From contig CALWPK010000007.1 in assembly GCA_944383415.1 (NCBI GenBank), forward strand, positions 1 through 60,346: a stretch of DNA of 60,346 nt, given 5' to 3'. Each line of letters starts with the position of its first letter. Position 1 is the first letter of the stretch. The notes below the pieces were generated by a model. That model was not told the DNA's origin. It was given only the letters and a program-made list of their open reading frames with translations, and did no database searches. Source of the stretch: an uncultured Clostridia bacterium (GTDB lineage: Bacteria; Bacillota; Clostridia; Christensenellales; UBA1242). Below are positions 7,615 to 16,136 of this stretch, piece after piece. The position numbers and the translations under genes are program-made.

Positions 7615-7765
7615 AATTGGCGAGGTGCCAATTAAAATAGTTTAATTTTAAAATTCAATTTTTGATTTCGAGCAATTATATTGTCTCAGATCTTCAGATT
7701 GTCTATAGGATTATCAAATTGGATATTTTATCAAATACTTTTCTACCATATAATATCAGATATAA

Positions 7766-7806
7766 AAAACGCGTCTACTTTATAAGTCAAACGCGTTTCA
7801 TTGTTT
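7766..7806. terminator. Bidirectional terminator
   Basis: The stem AAACGCGT (7769-7776) pairs with ACGCGTTT (7793-7800), with T-rich tails on both strands. It lies between the DUF4364 gene (+) and the membrane protein gene (-). Confidence 0.7.
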
Positions 7807-7830
7807 TATTAATATATTAAAATTTCAAAA

Positions 7831-8376
7831 TTAATATAGAGCATTGTATTCTTGAACATCATCTATAGTTTTCATTTCCATTTTGATATGATATACGCTA
7901 TTAAATCCGCTAATTGCGAACAATATCAAAATAGGCATATAAAATGTAATTGAAGAGTAATATACCAATTCTAATACAGAGTAAGTGACGCCACACACCA
8001 AAACCAAGAACATTACAAAAGCAATGAATTTGGATAGATAATTATACATTTTCAAAAAACTACCTTTTTTATTATTTGAAATAACGCTAATAGTACGCAC
8101 TGCTTTCCCTTGATGGCGAATTTGATTAATGATGTTGATGTCTCTAAATGCATATATTAGGGCGGTGAGAGTAAGAATGAGGGAGACTAAAAGCACTATT
8201 ACGCTGACAATCAGCATAGTCATAGAAAGAGAATTTTGAAAATAATTGAAGAACATCGAAATTAATTGCCAAACAAAAATGATTAAAAATAATGACATAA
8301 ATACCAATCTAAAAATTGTATCTTTTTTGAGCAGTGGCATATCTTTGTGCTGATATTCAAGTTTCTTGAATTTCAT
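7831..8376 (-). CDS. Unknown four-helix membrane protein
   Basis: A 181-residue protein with four hydrophobic segments, in two pairs (about residues 24-44, 53-76, 118-138 and 144-160). A basic loop (RQHGK-type, near 88-110) separates the pairs, and the N- and C-termini are charged. No family is recognised. It has AGAGG before the ATG and a good minus-strand promoter (TTGACA-17-TAAAAT). It sits downstream of ylbJ on the same strand but has its own promoter. It could be a small integral membrane protein of the PrgI/YtxH-like miscellany; the function is unknown. Confidence 0.7.
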   Translation of the reverse strand: MKFKKLEYQHKDMPLLKKDTIFRLVFMSLFLIIFVWQLISMFFNYFQNSLSMTMLIVSVIVLLVSLILTLTALIYAFRDINIINQIRHQGKAVRTISVISNNKKGSFLKMYNYLSKFIAFVMFLVLVCGVTYSVLELVYYSSITFYMPILILFAISGFNSVYHIKMEMKTIDDVQEYNALY

Positions 8377-8393
8377 ATTTGACCTCTAATTAA

Positions 8394-8422
8394 ATTTTAT
8401 AAAAAAAATTGAATATTGTCAA
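8394..8422 (-). promoter_or_regulatory. Promoter of the four-helix membrane protein
   Basis: On the minus strand: TTGACA (8417-8422), 17 bp, TAAAAT (8394-8399). Confidence 0.75.
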
Positions 8423-8429
8423 TCAATTT

Positions 8430-9398
8430 TTAAATAAAGATAAGAGCTAAAGGTATTGTGACGAGCAAGCAAATTAGTCCTTGAGTAAATTTTTGTTTCA
8501 AAATTGTTTTTGTTGAAATCTTCAATTTATTCAAAAAAGAGAGAGATTGCATCAATATGCTAATACCGCCAAATCCGATAAGTCCACTAGCAATAATGGT
8601 CTTTATAATCAAACTAATACTTGTATTATTCAATTCAATGATTCCGCGCGTAATTTCAAATAATCCAATTATACTTGATTTTATCGTTCCAAAATTTTGA
8701 GGGCAATTAAAAATTGTACAGATGGCTTTTGCAATATTATTCAATAATCCAACGTTTAGCAGCACATCTATAATTAAAAAACTCAACACCATATATGCAC
8801 AAACTAATAATATTGACATTGTAGAATCATAAACGGTATCTGAAAGTATATTGTCGTTCTTTTTGCCTGAATATATTTGCTCCTTTTCAACGAATTTGTC
8901 TTTTCTATATATCAATCCGTTTAATAGGGCGGATATAATGTTGGCGATTAAAATGATTAATCCTGCCTTGTAGGATAAGAAAATGTTTACTCCGATAGTA
9001 CCTATAATAAACATTGGTCCACTGATAGAGCAAAAAGACATCATTTTTTCGGCTTCTTTTGTCTTGATTTTCCCCTGTTCATTAAGAGTACAAATCAATT
9101 TTGCACCCATTGGATAACCTGATATTATAGATAATAGAAAGATTTTGAATCCAAAATTCGGCACACGATATAATTTATTGAAATACTTGTCCATTCGTCC
9201 TGCCTTAAATGAAGATAGGCTCACAATAATACGTGTGAAAATAAAAAACGGGAATAATACAGGCAAAACTTTCAGTGTCCATATAGAAATAGCACTCAAT
9301 ACTGATTCTGAATAAATTTTAGGATTTAAAATGAAAATAATACATATAAATAATATCAGCAAGATAATAATTTTATTTGATTTTAAAAATTTAATCAT
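8430..9398 (-). CDS. ylbJ: YlbJ-like integral membrane protein (nucleoside-recognition/Gate family)
   Basis: A 322-residue polytopic membrane protein. The motif 'SGYPMGAKL' (about 93-101), followed by 'SFCSISGPMFIIGTIG', and the overall pattern of seven or so helices match the sporulation protein YlbJ of the nucleoside-recognition (Gate) family. Synteny supports this: it is adjacent to a patatin-like ylbK homologue, as in Bacillus, although here the two are divergent. YlbJ in Bacillus is a mother-cell protein needed for proper spore formation; the transported molecule is unsettled. The promoter overlaps that of ylbK, and the -10 box lies only 5 nt from the start codon, with no ribosome-binding site. 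Confidence 0.75.
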   Translation of the reverse strand: MIKFLKSNKIIILLILFICIIFILNPKIYSESVLSAISIWTLKVLPVLFPFFIFTRIIVSLSSFKAGRMDKYFNKLYRVPNFGFKIFLLSIISGYPMGAKLICTLNEQGKIKTKEAEKMMSFCSISGPMFIIGTIGVNIFLSYKAGLIILIANIISALLNGLIYRKDKFVEKEQIYSGKKNDNILSDTVYDSTMSILLVCAYMVLSFLIIDVLLNVGLLNNIAKAICTIFNCPQNFGTIKSSIIGLFEITRGIIELNNTSISLIIKTIIASGLIGFGGISILMQSLSFLNKLKISTKTILKQKFTQGLICLLVTIPLALIFI

Positions 9399-9409
9399 AT
9401 ATAATTATA
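9377..9409. promoter_or_regulatory. Overlapping divergent promoters sharing one -10 box
   Basis: For the + strand: TTGATT (9377-9382), 17 bp, TATAAT (9400-9405). The decamer TATAATTATA (9400-9409) is its own reverse complement, so the minus strand also reads TATAAT (9404-9409), directed at ylbJ with its ATG 5 nt away. RNA polymerase could not occupy both at once. Confidence 0.6.
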
Positions 9410-9427
9410 TTAAGTATAGGGGTAGAT

Positions 9428-10327
9428 ATGAAAAAATTCGCATTAGTTTTAGGTGGTGGATCATCAAAAGGATATGCACATATTGGAGTATTGAAAGTGT
9501 TAGAGAAGAATGGAATCAAACCCGATATTATAGTAGGTACGTCTATGGGTGCCTTGGTTGGTGGGTTCTATTGTTCGGGTATTTCTATTGATAAACTGGA
9601 AGATTTGGCACAAAAAGTTAATAGTTTAGGTCCATTTAGTCTATATTCTGCATTATTCAAAGATAATTTACTAAATGTTGACAAAGTTAAGCGATTGATC
9701 AATAGAGAATTGAAAGATAAAACGCACGATGATTGTGATATAAAATTTGTATCAGTTTCTACCGAACTCAATCTTGGTATAGAAGAGCATTTTGATTCTG
9801 GATTATTGAAAGAAAGTGTGCTGGCAAGCATATCTATTCCAGGAGTTTTCCCAAGATTCAAGAAAGGCAACAATGTATACGTTGATGGAGGACTTTTGAA
9901 CAATCTTCCTGAAGATGTGGCGAAAAAATATATGCCAGATGCTGTGATCATCTCAGTTGATGTGATTGGCGAATACGCAAAACAGGTAGAAAGGCAAAAG
10001 ATGAAAACGGTAGAAACTATTATGAATGCGTCCACTCTTATGACTCAAACTATTGCTAACAGCAAACCGAAAATGGCAGATCTAAGGATCGTGATATCTC
10101 AGCCGAATGTGAGTCAATTGGACTTTTCAAAAAAGACAGTGAATAAATCCATCAACAAAGGTGCAAGCATTACAAGGAAATATTTACCAGATATAAAACA
10201 ATTATTGGGCATTGAAGATACTGAGAAGAAACACTATAAATCCGATATTAAGTTAAACAAAAGGAAAAAAATAGAAAATAAAAGTGAAAAGTTCAATGTT
10301 AATAGCAAACAAATAAAAAGAATATAG
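9428..10327 (+). CDS. ylbK: Patatin-like phospholipase/esterase (YlbK/RssA type)
   Basis: 299 residues, a patatin-fold lipid acyl hydrolase. It has the oxyanion-hole motif GGGSSKG (10-16), nucleophile elbow GTSMG (serine about 40) and the catalytic Asp in 'DGGLLNN' (about 158). These form the Ser-Asp dyad. Members act in the cytosol on membrane phospholipids or small esters; the bacterial substrate is mostly unknown. After the domain (about residue 270) there is a lysine-rich tail that may bind membrane or nucleic acid. Start: ATG with GGGGTAG upstream. It is the first gene of a run leading to pta, with a 48-nt gap of AATACAAAA-like repeats. Confidence 0.85.
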   Translation: MKKFALVLGGGSSKGYAHIGVLKVLEKNGIKPDIIVGTSMGALVGGFYCSGISIDKLEDLAQKVNSLGPFSLYSALFKDNLLNVDKVKRLINRELKDKTHDDCDIKFVSVSTELNLGIEEHFDSGLLKESVLASISIPGVFPRFKKGNNVYVDGGLLNNLPEDVAKKYMPDAVIISVDVIGEYAKQVERQKMKTVETIMNASTLMTQTIANSKPKMADLRIVISQPNVSQLDFSKKTVNKSINKGASITRKYLPDIKQLLGIEDTEKKHYKSDIKLNKRKKIENKSEKFNVNSKQIKRI

Positions 10328-10375
10328 AAAAATACAAAAGAAATATACAAAAATACAAAACAAATTGGAGAAAGT

Positions 10376-11335
10376 ATGAAAATTGTTGAAGAATTGAAAA
10401 AACGCGCGAAAAAAATAGATGCAACTATTATTTTACCTGAGGCAAACATTGACAAGAGAGTATATCTGGCGGGCAAAGAAATTTTGGATAAAAAGATTTC
10501 AAAATTGATAGTTTTTGGAAATCTTAATGAATATGACGAAAGTTTCAAGTCAAAAGATTGTACGATTATTGACATTTTAAAATACGGAGATTTAGATAAG
10601 TTCGCGAATGATTTATATGAATTGAGAAGGGCTAAAGGTATGACCATAGAGAAAGCAAGGGAACTAATAAGACGCCCAGATTATTTCTCTATGATGCTCT
10701 TAAGGGCTGGCATAGCGGACGGAGTGGTGGCGGGTGCCACTTGGTCGACTGCGGACACTTTGCGTCCCGCACTTCAAGTGATTAAGACCAAATCGGACAA
10801 ACCTATTGTCACAGGTATTATGTTGATGGTCAAAGAGAGTGCTGAACCTTTTGTTTTTGCAGATGTGTCATTAATTGAGAATCCTACGAGTGAGAATCTA
10901 TCCGACATTGCAATATCCAGTGCGGAATTTGTAGAAAAGGTGCTCGGAGTTGATCCAAAAGTGGCAATGCTCAGTTATTCGACCAAAGGAAGTGCTTCTA
11001 GTGAAATGGTAGATAAAGTGCGAATCGCAACAGAGATGGCGAATAAAAAATCTAATTATCTAATTGATGGTGAAATGCAGGTTGATTCAGCATTAGACAA
11101 GGCGACAGCAAAGAAAAAGGGTGTATCAAGCGAAGTAGGAGGAAATGCTAATGTATTGGTGTTCCCAGATCTGAATGCTGGTAACATAGGATACAAATTG
11201 GTGGCACGACTAGGTGGATATACTGCAATTGGACCTATTATGCTCAATTTCAACAAGCCTGTGAACGATTTAAGTCGTGGTTCAAATGTTGAGGAAATTA
11301 TTAATACGATTTGCATTACAAAACTGCTAGTATAA
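10376..11335 (+). CDS. pta: Phosphate acetyltransferase
   Basis: 319 residues, the short (~320-330 aa) single-domain Pta form. It converts acetyl-CoA plus phosphate to acetyl-phosphate and CoA, the first step of acetate formation. Features include 'ATIILPEANIDKRVYLAG' near the N-terminus, 'LRAGIADGVVAGATWSTADTLRPAL' (about 112-140; CoA/phosphate site region), 'MLSYSTKGSA' (about 199-208) and a C-terminal 'GSNVEEIINTICIT'. ackA follows, 159 nt away with its own promoter, completing the substrate-level phosphorylation route. A GGAG ribosome-binding site precedes the ATG. Confidence 0.93.
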   Translation: MKIVEELKKRAKKIDATIILPEANIDKRVYLAGKEILDKKISKLIVFGNLNEYDESFKSKDCTIIDILKYGDLDKFANDLYELRRAKGMTIEKARELIRRPDYFSMMLLRAGIADGVVAGATWSTADTLRPALQVIKTKSDKPIVTGIMLMVKESAEPFVFADVSLIENPTSENLSDIAISSAEFVEKVLGVDPKVAMLSYSTKGSASSEMVDKVRIATEMANKKSNYLIDGEMQVDSALDKATAKKKGVSSEVGGNANVLVFPDLNAGNIGYKLVARLGGYTAIGPIMLNFNKPVNDLSRGSNVEEIINTICITKLLV

Positions 11336-11440
11336 AATAATAATATAAAAATTGTAATTCAATCCGCATTCAATTATCAAAAATTAAAAACAAAAGCATA
11401 ATTTTATTATCTAAATTGGCAAAATGACGGATAAATCATT

Positions 11441-11468
11441 TTGTTAATTTTTTTAATTGTGCTATAAT
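11441..11468 (+). promoter_or_regulatory. Promoter of ackA
   Basis: TTGTTA (11441-11446), 16 bp, TATAAT (11463-11468). An 8-bp inverted repeat (CAAAATGA / TCATTTTG, 11420-11443) touches the -35 box and could be an operator. Confidence 0.65.
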
Positions 11469-11494
11469 TTTGATTATTGAATAGAGGAGAAGAT

Positions 11495-12679
11495 ATGAAA
11501 GTTTTAGTTGTGAATTCCGGTAGTAGCAGTTTGAAGGCTCAATTGATGGAGACAGATACGGGTGACGTGTTGGCAAAAGCGTATTGTCAGCGTATAGGTC
11601 TTGACAAATCTTTTATGGAATACAAGACGAATGAAAAAGTTGTGATCGATTTTGATATGCCGAATCACAAAGTCGCATTCAAATTATTTTTGGATACTCT
11701 TACCAGCGAAGACAGGGGAGTGATCAAAAATCTTAGTGAAATCAAAGCAATAGGTCATAGGATCGTCAATCTTGGCGAGAAGTACAATAAATCTATTGTT
11801 ATTACCAAGAAAATTTTTGAAGATATGCAAAAATATGTTCACTTTGCACCATTGCATAACCCTGCAGCGATGTCAGGCATTCAAGCGTGTATGGAATTGA
11901 TGCCAAAAGTGAAAAACGTTGGAGTAATGGATACAGCATTCCATTCTACTATGCCAGAGCAGGCGTATATGTATGCTCTTCCTTACGAATTTTATTCTAA
12001 AAATAAAATTAGAAGATATGGTGCGCATGGCACAAGCCATAGATATATTGCGATGAAGTGTGAAGAACTGTTTGGCAATTTGAAGGGCAAAAGGATTATA
12101 TCTTGTCATATCGGTAGTGGCAGTAGTATTTGTGCGATTAAGGATGGGAAGAGTATTGACACATCAATGGGCTATACTCCGCTTGCTGGCGTAGTGATGG
12201 GTACGCGCTCTGGAGATATAGATCCAGCCATTTTGAAAGATATTATGCAAATCAAAAATATCGACATAGATCAGGCGATCAATTTACTGAATAAGGAAAG
12301 TGGGTTGTTAGGAGTGACAGGTAAATATAGTGATCTAAGAGATATTGACAATAATTTGGATAAACCTAGAGTGAAATTAGCATTTGATTTGATGGTATAT
12401 TCGATTAAAAAATATATTGGGGCTTATGCCGCGATTATGAACGGAGTAGATTATATTATATTCACCGCAGGCGTGGGCGAAAACGATGAATTGGTACGCG
12501 AAGCGGTATGCAAAGATATGGAATATCTAGGAATCGACTTTGACTACAAACTGAACAAATCTGCTCCACGCGGTACGATTCAAGAATTCACCAAGAAAAA
12601 GAGCAAAGTCAAAGTGTATCGTATCCCTACGGATGAAGAATATATGATTGCTTTGGATACTGCCAGTCTTGTGAAATAA
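11495..12679 (+). CDS. ackA: Acetate kinase
   Basis: 394 residues, full length for AckA. It transfers phosphate between acetyl-phosphate and ADP to give ATP and acetate, the last step of the Pta-AckA pathway. ASKHA-fold motifs: 'VLVVNSGSSSLK' (3-14), 'AHNP'-type region 'HFAPLHNPAAM' (near 117), 'GAHGTSHRY' (catalytic His, near 176), 'HIGSGSSI' (near 206) and 'FTAGVGEND' (near 325). The ATG at 11495 is preferred over the upstream TTG at 11477 because GAGGAG lies immediately before it and the protein then begins exactly like other AckA proteins. Confidence 0.95.
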   Translation: MKVLVVNSGSSSLKAQLMETDTGDVLAKAYCQRIGLDKSFMEYKTNEKVVIDFDMPNHKVAFKLFLDTLTSEDRGVIKNLSEIKAIGHRIVNLGEKYNKSIVITKKIFEDMQKYVHFAPLHNPAAMSGIQACMELMPKVKNVGVMDTAFHSTMPEQAYMYALPYEFYSKNKIRRYGAHGTSHRYIAMKCEELFGNLKGKRIISCHIGSGSSICAIKDGKSIDTSMGYTPLAGVVMGTRSGDIDPAILKDIMQIKNIDIDQAINLLNKESGLLGVTGKYSDLRDIDNNLDKPRVKLAFDLMVYSIKKYIGAYAAIMNGVDYIIFTAGVGENDELVREAVCKDMEYLGIDFDYKLNKSAPRGTIQEFTKKKSKVKVYRIPTDEEYMIALDTASLVK

Positions 12680-12865
12680 TAATATTATCTAAAAATTTGC
12701 AATTTCAATATAAATAGTGTATTTTTTTGCATACATTACACAATATATAGATTGAAATATAACTATTGATATCTTTCAAAACTTAATTGATATCCACTGA
12801 TTAAACCAAAATTTTGATCATTTATATAAGTTTTTCATAAATTTCAAAAATATTAAACAAACTGA

Positions 12866-12894
12866 TTGACAAATTGAATTTAATTTGATAAAAT
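12866..12894 (+). promoter_or_regulatory. Promoter of rpmF
   Basis: TTGACA (12866-12871), 17 bp, TAAAAT (12889-12894). The ~64-nt leader can form a hairpin (TCGTG 12909-12913 with CACGA 12942-12946) just before the GGAGG, possibly involved in L32 control. Confidence 0.7.
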
Positions 12895-12964
12895 CATTCC
12901 ATATTTTGTCGTGTGCTTATATTGATAGATTTAAGTTTAGGCACGAATTATTATGGAGGTTAAT

Positions 12965-13156
12965 ATGGCAGTTCCTAAGGGAAAAGTTTCAAAGTCAAGA
13001 CGCGATAAGCGCCGTGCGAACTGGAAAGCAACTGTTCCAACATTAGTTGAATGTCCACATTGTCACGAAAAGAAAGTGGCACATCAGGTATGTAAAAATT
13101 GTGGTTATTACGATGGAGAGCAGATTGTCAATCTAGACAAAAAAGAAAGTAAATAA
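12965..13156 (+). CDS. rpmF: 50S ribosomal protein L32
   Basis: 63 residues, the zinc-binding form of L32. It begins 'MAVPKGKVSKSRRDKRRAN' and carries CPHC (about 32-35) and CKNC (about 45-48), the four zinc ligands. It is a structural protein of the 50S subunit near the peptidyl-transferase exit region. The ATG at 12965 with GGAGG upstream is chosen over ATG 12953, which would place the Shine-Dalgarno inside the coding sequence. The DUF177 gene (yceD) that usually precedes rpmF is absent. Confidence 0.95.
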   Translation: MAVPKGKVSKSRRDKRRANWKATVPTLVECPHCHEKKVAHQVCKNCGYYDGEQIVNLDKKESK

Positions 13157-13161
13157 TTATG

Positions 13162-13193
13162 AAAAATAAGGCGTACGCCTTATTTTTGTTTTA
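13162..13193. terminator. Terminator of rpmF, probably bidirectional
   Basis: The perfect palindrome AATAAGGCGTACGCCTTATT (13166-13185) is flanked by A-rich and T-rich tails. It can serve rpmF on the + strand and the 110-aa gene on the - strand. Confidence 0.85.
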
Positions 13194-13208
13194 CATAAAT
13201 TAGAGATT

Positions 13209-13541
13209 TCAAGACATAGTTATTGAATTAGAAGCGGATTTATTGTTCAATCCCAGCAAATATGACTTCGCACTTGAATAATTGTCGGTAATGTTTTGCT
13301 TTAGCCATTCTAGATCGTATTCAGGATTCAAAGAAATTTGATTTTCGTTTAGGGTGAAAATATCTGAGTTATCTCTTAGAAATTCATATAAATACTTATC
13401 ACTATATAGTATTTGTCCGCTGTCTTTTAATTTGACATTCAGTTTGTTATAAGCGGAGTATAACATTTTTTTTTGTATACTTATTTTTTTCTTTCTTATC
13501 ATAGTGGTAGCAACTATATCTTTTATCGTAATTATTATCAT
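13209..13541 (-). CDS. Small protein of unknown function, 110 aa
   Basis: Not recognised. It is a lysine-rich N-terminal half followed by an acidic, tyrosine-rich half; the hydrophobic start (MIIITIKDIVATTMI) is too short and interrupted for a sure membrane anchor. AGAGAAGA precedes the ATG on the minus strand, a TATAAT lies about 40 nt upstream, and the rpmF terminator can end it. These make it a plausible gene, but codon evidence is limited. It is convergent with rpmF and divergent from the methyltransferase gene. Confidence 0.5.
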   Translation of the reverse strand: MIIITIKDIVATTMIRKKKISIQKKMLYSAYNKLNVKLKDSGQILYSDKYLYEFLRDNSDIFTLNENQISLNPEYDLEWLKQNITDNYSSAKSYLLGLNNKSASNSITMS

Positions 13542-13656
13542 ATCTTCTCTTATATTTAGTCTATCAAATTCTATGGATTATAGCAACTTTTTGCAAATGT
13601 AAATTTGAAATTAAAAAAACTAACAAAAGTTTCAAATATAATTTATTCATATTCTG

Positions 13657-13685
13657 TTGAATAACGAATTTGTTTGTGGTATAAT
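13657..13685 (+). promoter_or_regulatory. Promoter of the methyltransferase gene
   Basis: TTGAAT (13657-13662), 17 bp, TATAAT (13680-13685). TAGGAG follows at once, giving a very short leader of about 10 nt. Confidence 0.65.
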
Positions 13686-13700
13686 ATTTAGGAGTGAATT

Positions 13701-14828
13701 ATGGAAAATGTAATCGAATGTATAAAAAAAGAAGTAATTGAAAATAACGGCGATTTTAAAAAAATGATTTTGAGTGATAGTTCAAATGAAATTAAAAAAA
13801 TAATCGTTCGGCCAGTAGAAATAAAGAATAGAGCGATGTTTCAAATTGAGCGATATAGCCAAAACAAAGTTTTTCACGAAAACGTTGAATTAAATGCAAT
13901 ATTGGATATTTCTTATTTTGAATATAGACAAATATTGGTCGAAACAATAGGTAGAGATATAATATTTAGCAAGCAAAAATCTGGATACAAAAGGAAAGAG
14001 CATTCAAATACGTTGAGACCATTAGACATCAATCTCAGTCACAATAAGCAAAAATCATATATAATCAATGAGGGTGAGTTTGTCCCTGCTATGATTGATT
14101 TAGGCATATTTACAGAAGATGGCAAAATCGTCAGATCAAAATATGACAAATTCAAACAGATAAATAGGTTTATTGAAATCATTGATGATGTGTTCAAATC
14201 AATAAAAAAAGACGAAATTACGATACTAGATTTTGGATGCGGGAAGTCATATCTAACATTTTTGGTTTACTACTATTTCGTTGAAAAAAAGAAGATGAAA
14301 GCAAATATTATAGGATATGATCTCAAGTCGGATGTCGTAGATAGATGCAATGAAATTGCGAAATCGTATGGGTACACTGGCTTGCATTTTCAGATGAATG
14401 ATGTGAAAAAGGACAAATTGTATGACGGAAAGATAGATGCAATCATCAGTTTACACGCGTGCGATACAGCAACAGATTTTGCTCTAGATTATGCCATCAA
14501 GAGGGGAATTCCATACATTTTTTCTGTGCCTTGCTGTCAGCACGAAATCAATCAAACTATCAAAAAGGGTGGCGATTTTGATATATTACTTAGTGATGGG
14601 CTGATAAAAGAAAGATTTTCTGCACTTCTTACAGACGCTGTTCGAGTAGAGATTTTACGTGCAAAAGGTTATAATGTCGATGTGATAGAATTTGTAGATT
14701 TCACCCATTCTCCTAAAAATATTATGTTACGTGCTAGTTTAACTAATAAAAATGGATCTTTTGACGAAGTAGAAAGATTAATCAAAAAATATAATTTTAC
14801 TCAAAAGTTATATGAATTGACTAAGTAG
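13701..14828 (+). CDS. SAM-dependent methyltransferase, METTL25/RRNAD1-like domain
   Basis: 375 residues. The N-terminal ~150 residues are unrecognised. Residues about 150-300 form a class I Rossmann methyltransferase of the PF13679 (Methyltransf_32) type: SAM motif I 'ILDFGCGKSYLTF' (about 174-186), 'IIGYDLKSD' (motif II), 'ISLHACDTATD' (about 252-262) and 'FSVPCCQHE' (about 274-282). The HACD and PCCQHE motifs are characteristic of this family, whose members include rRNA and tRNA methyltransferase candidates. The substrate is unknown but likely RNA. It is a single gene between rpmF and plsX. Confidence 0.8.
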   Translation: MENVIECIKKEVIENNGDFKKMILSDSSNEIKKIIVRPVEIKNRAMFQIERYSQNKVFHENVELNAILDISYFEYRQILVETIGRDIIFSKQKSGYKRKEHSNTLRPLDINLSHNKQKSYIINEGEFVPAMIDLGIFTEDGKIVRSKYDKFKQINRFIEIIDDVFKSIKKDEITILDFGCGKSYLTFLVYYYFVEKKKMKANIIGYDLKSDVVDRCNEIAKSYGYTGLHFQMNDVKKDKLYDGKIDAIISLHACDTATDFALDYAIKRGIPYIFSVPCCQHEINQTIKKGGDFDILLSDGLIKERFSALLTDAVRVEILRAKGYNVDVIEFVDFTHSPKNIMLRASLTNKNGSFDEVERLIKKYNFTQKLYELTK

Positions 14829-15134
14829 TTTGAACTTGGTTATTTCTATTATCAGTTTTGAATTGAAAATCTTAAATTTTGCAAAATATAATATTAGGTA
14901 GAATTTTCTATCAAAAAGTTTATGCACAAAAATTGTACTACCTTGCAAATACTATTATAATGTGGACTTGAAATTTTATTATATAAAAAATAATCTTGTT
15001 TTTATTGTTGAATCTATTTGTAATCAAAAAATATAATTAATTCAAATATTTTATATGTTTTGAGAAAATTATCATTTTTAATTTACTTTTTTTTAATTTA
15101 AGTGTAAACTATTATATAAATTATAGGAGAATAT
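14829..15134 (+). other. Long 5' region of plsX
   Basis: 306 bp without a gene. It carries a good promoter at 14933-14961, leaving an untranslated leader of about 165 nt before plsX, and AT-rich sequence otherwise. A second, weaker -10-like TATTAT lies near 15110. I see no clear riboswitch or operator. Confidence 0.5.
14933..14961 (+). promoter_or_regulatory. Promoter upstream of plsX
   Basis: TTGTAC (14933-14938), 17 bp, TATAAT (14956-14961). Confidence 0.6.
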
Positions 15135-16136
15135 ATGAAAATTGTAGTAGATGCTTTTGGTGGTGATTTTGCACCATTTGAGATAGTTGCAGGAGCAGTA
15201 AAGGCTTTGCAAACCAACGAAAAATTAAATTTAGTTCTTGTAGGAGACAAAGATAAAATCACTGAAATTTTGCAGTCGCTTGTATTTGTTTCAGATAGAT
15301 TAGAGATTGTTCACGCACCCGATGTCATCACTATGGAAGATGTGCCGACCGTTGCAATTAGGACCAAAAAGACTTCTAGCATTGTGGTGGCGTATGATTA
15401 TTTGAGGCAAAATGAAGATGCTATGGCTATAGTCAGCGCAGGTAGCACAGGGGCTACTTTGGCGGGAGCAGTTTTGAAACTTGGCAGAATTCCTAATATT
15501 AGTAGACCCGCGTTGGCACCAATCCTTCCTACTGTGAATGATCGAGGGGTGATGTTGCTTGACTGTGGTGCGAATGCTGATTGCAAACCTGAAAATCTTT
15601 TGCACTTTGGCATAATGGGTAATGAATATATGAAAGCAATAGGCGTGAAAAAACCGCGTATCGGACTCCTTAATATTGGCACGGAAGAAGAGAAAGGAAG
15701 CGAGACTGTAAAAGATGCATATCAATTGCTGAAAAATTCAAAATTGAATTTTGTCGGAAATATAGAGGCAAGAGATGTATTGCGAGGCAATGTTGATGTG
15801 ATTGTTTGCGATGGTTTTGCTGGAAATGTATGTCTGAAAACAATTGAAGGGACTGCTGAAATACTATTTGGAGAACTGAAAGATGCAATGACATCATCAT
15901 TCAAAGCCAAGATGGGTGCAATGTTGCTAAAAAAGAAAATGAAAGGTGTCAAGCAAAAATATGACCATACAAAAGTTGGTGGTGCCCCACTATTGGGAGT
16001 AAATAAAATCGTTTTAAAGTGTCACGGCAATAGCAAGGCAGATACTGTAGCCACGACAATTGAGCAAGCATATATATTGGCTAACAATAAATTAATTGCA
16101 AAAGTGAAAACTGCTGTTGGGAAAGATGAAGAATAG
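15135..16136 (+). CDS. plsX: Phosphate acyltransferase PlsX
   Basis: 333 residues, full length. PlsX makes acyl-phosphate from acyl-ACP, the donor for PlsY in phospholipid synthesis, and acts peripherally at the membrane. Characteristic stretches are 'IVVDAFGGDFAPFEIVAGA' at the start, 'SAGSTGATLAGA' (about 101-112), 'LLDCGANADCKPE' (about 139-151), 'IGTEEEKGSE' (about 181-190) and 'GGAPLLGVNK' (about 288-297). rnc overlaps its end by 11 nt. The usual neighbours fabD and acpP are missing between them. The ribosome-binding site is AGGAGA. Confidence 0.95.
   Translation: MKIVVDAFGGDFAPFEIVAGAVKALQTNEKLNLVLVGDKDKITEILQSLVFVSDRLEIVHAPDVITMEDVPTVAIRTKKTSSIVVAYDYLRQNEDAMAIVSAGSTGATLAGAVLKLGRIPNISRPALAPILPTVNDRGVMLLDCGANADCKPENLLHFGIMGNEYMKAIGVKKPRIGLLNIGTEEEKGSETVKDAYQLLKNSKLNFVGNIEARDVLRGNVDVIVCDGFAGNVCLKTIEGTAEILFGELKDAMTSSFKAKMGAMLLKKKMKGVKQKYDHTKVGGAPLLGVNKIVLKCHGNSKADTVATTIEQAYILANNKLIAKVKTAVGKDEE

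Noticed and set aside
10327..10375. AATACAAAA-like short repeats between ylbK and pta as a regulatory element
   Set aside because: Only about three imperfect copies in a 48-nt A-rich spacer, fully compatible with base composition.
14930..14961. Possible FapR-like operator at the plsX promoter
   Set aside because: The sequence TTGTACTACC...ATACTATT has only loose similarity to the FapR inverted repeat, and I could not align a convincing palindrome.
15300..15725. Long antisense open frames opposite plsX
   Set aside because: They mirror the plsX codons, lack ribosome-binding sites, and have unlikely compositions. The same holds for other antisense frames such as those over smc, hslU and pcrA.
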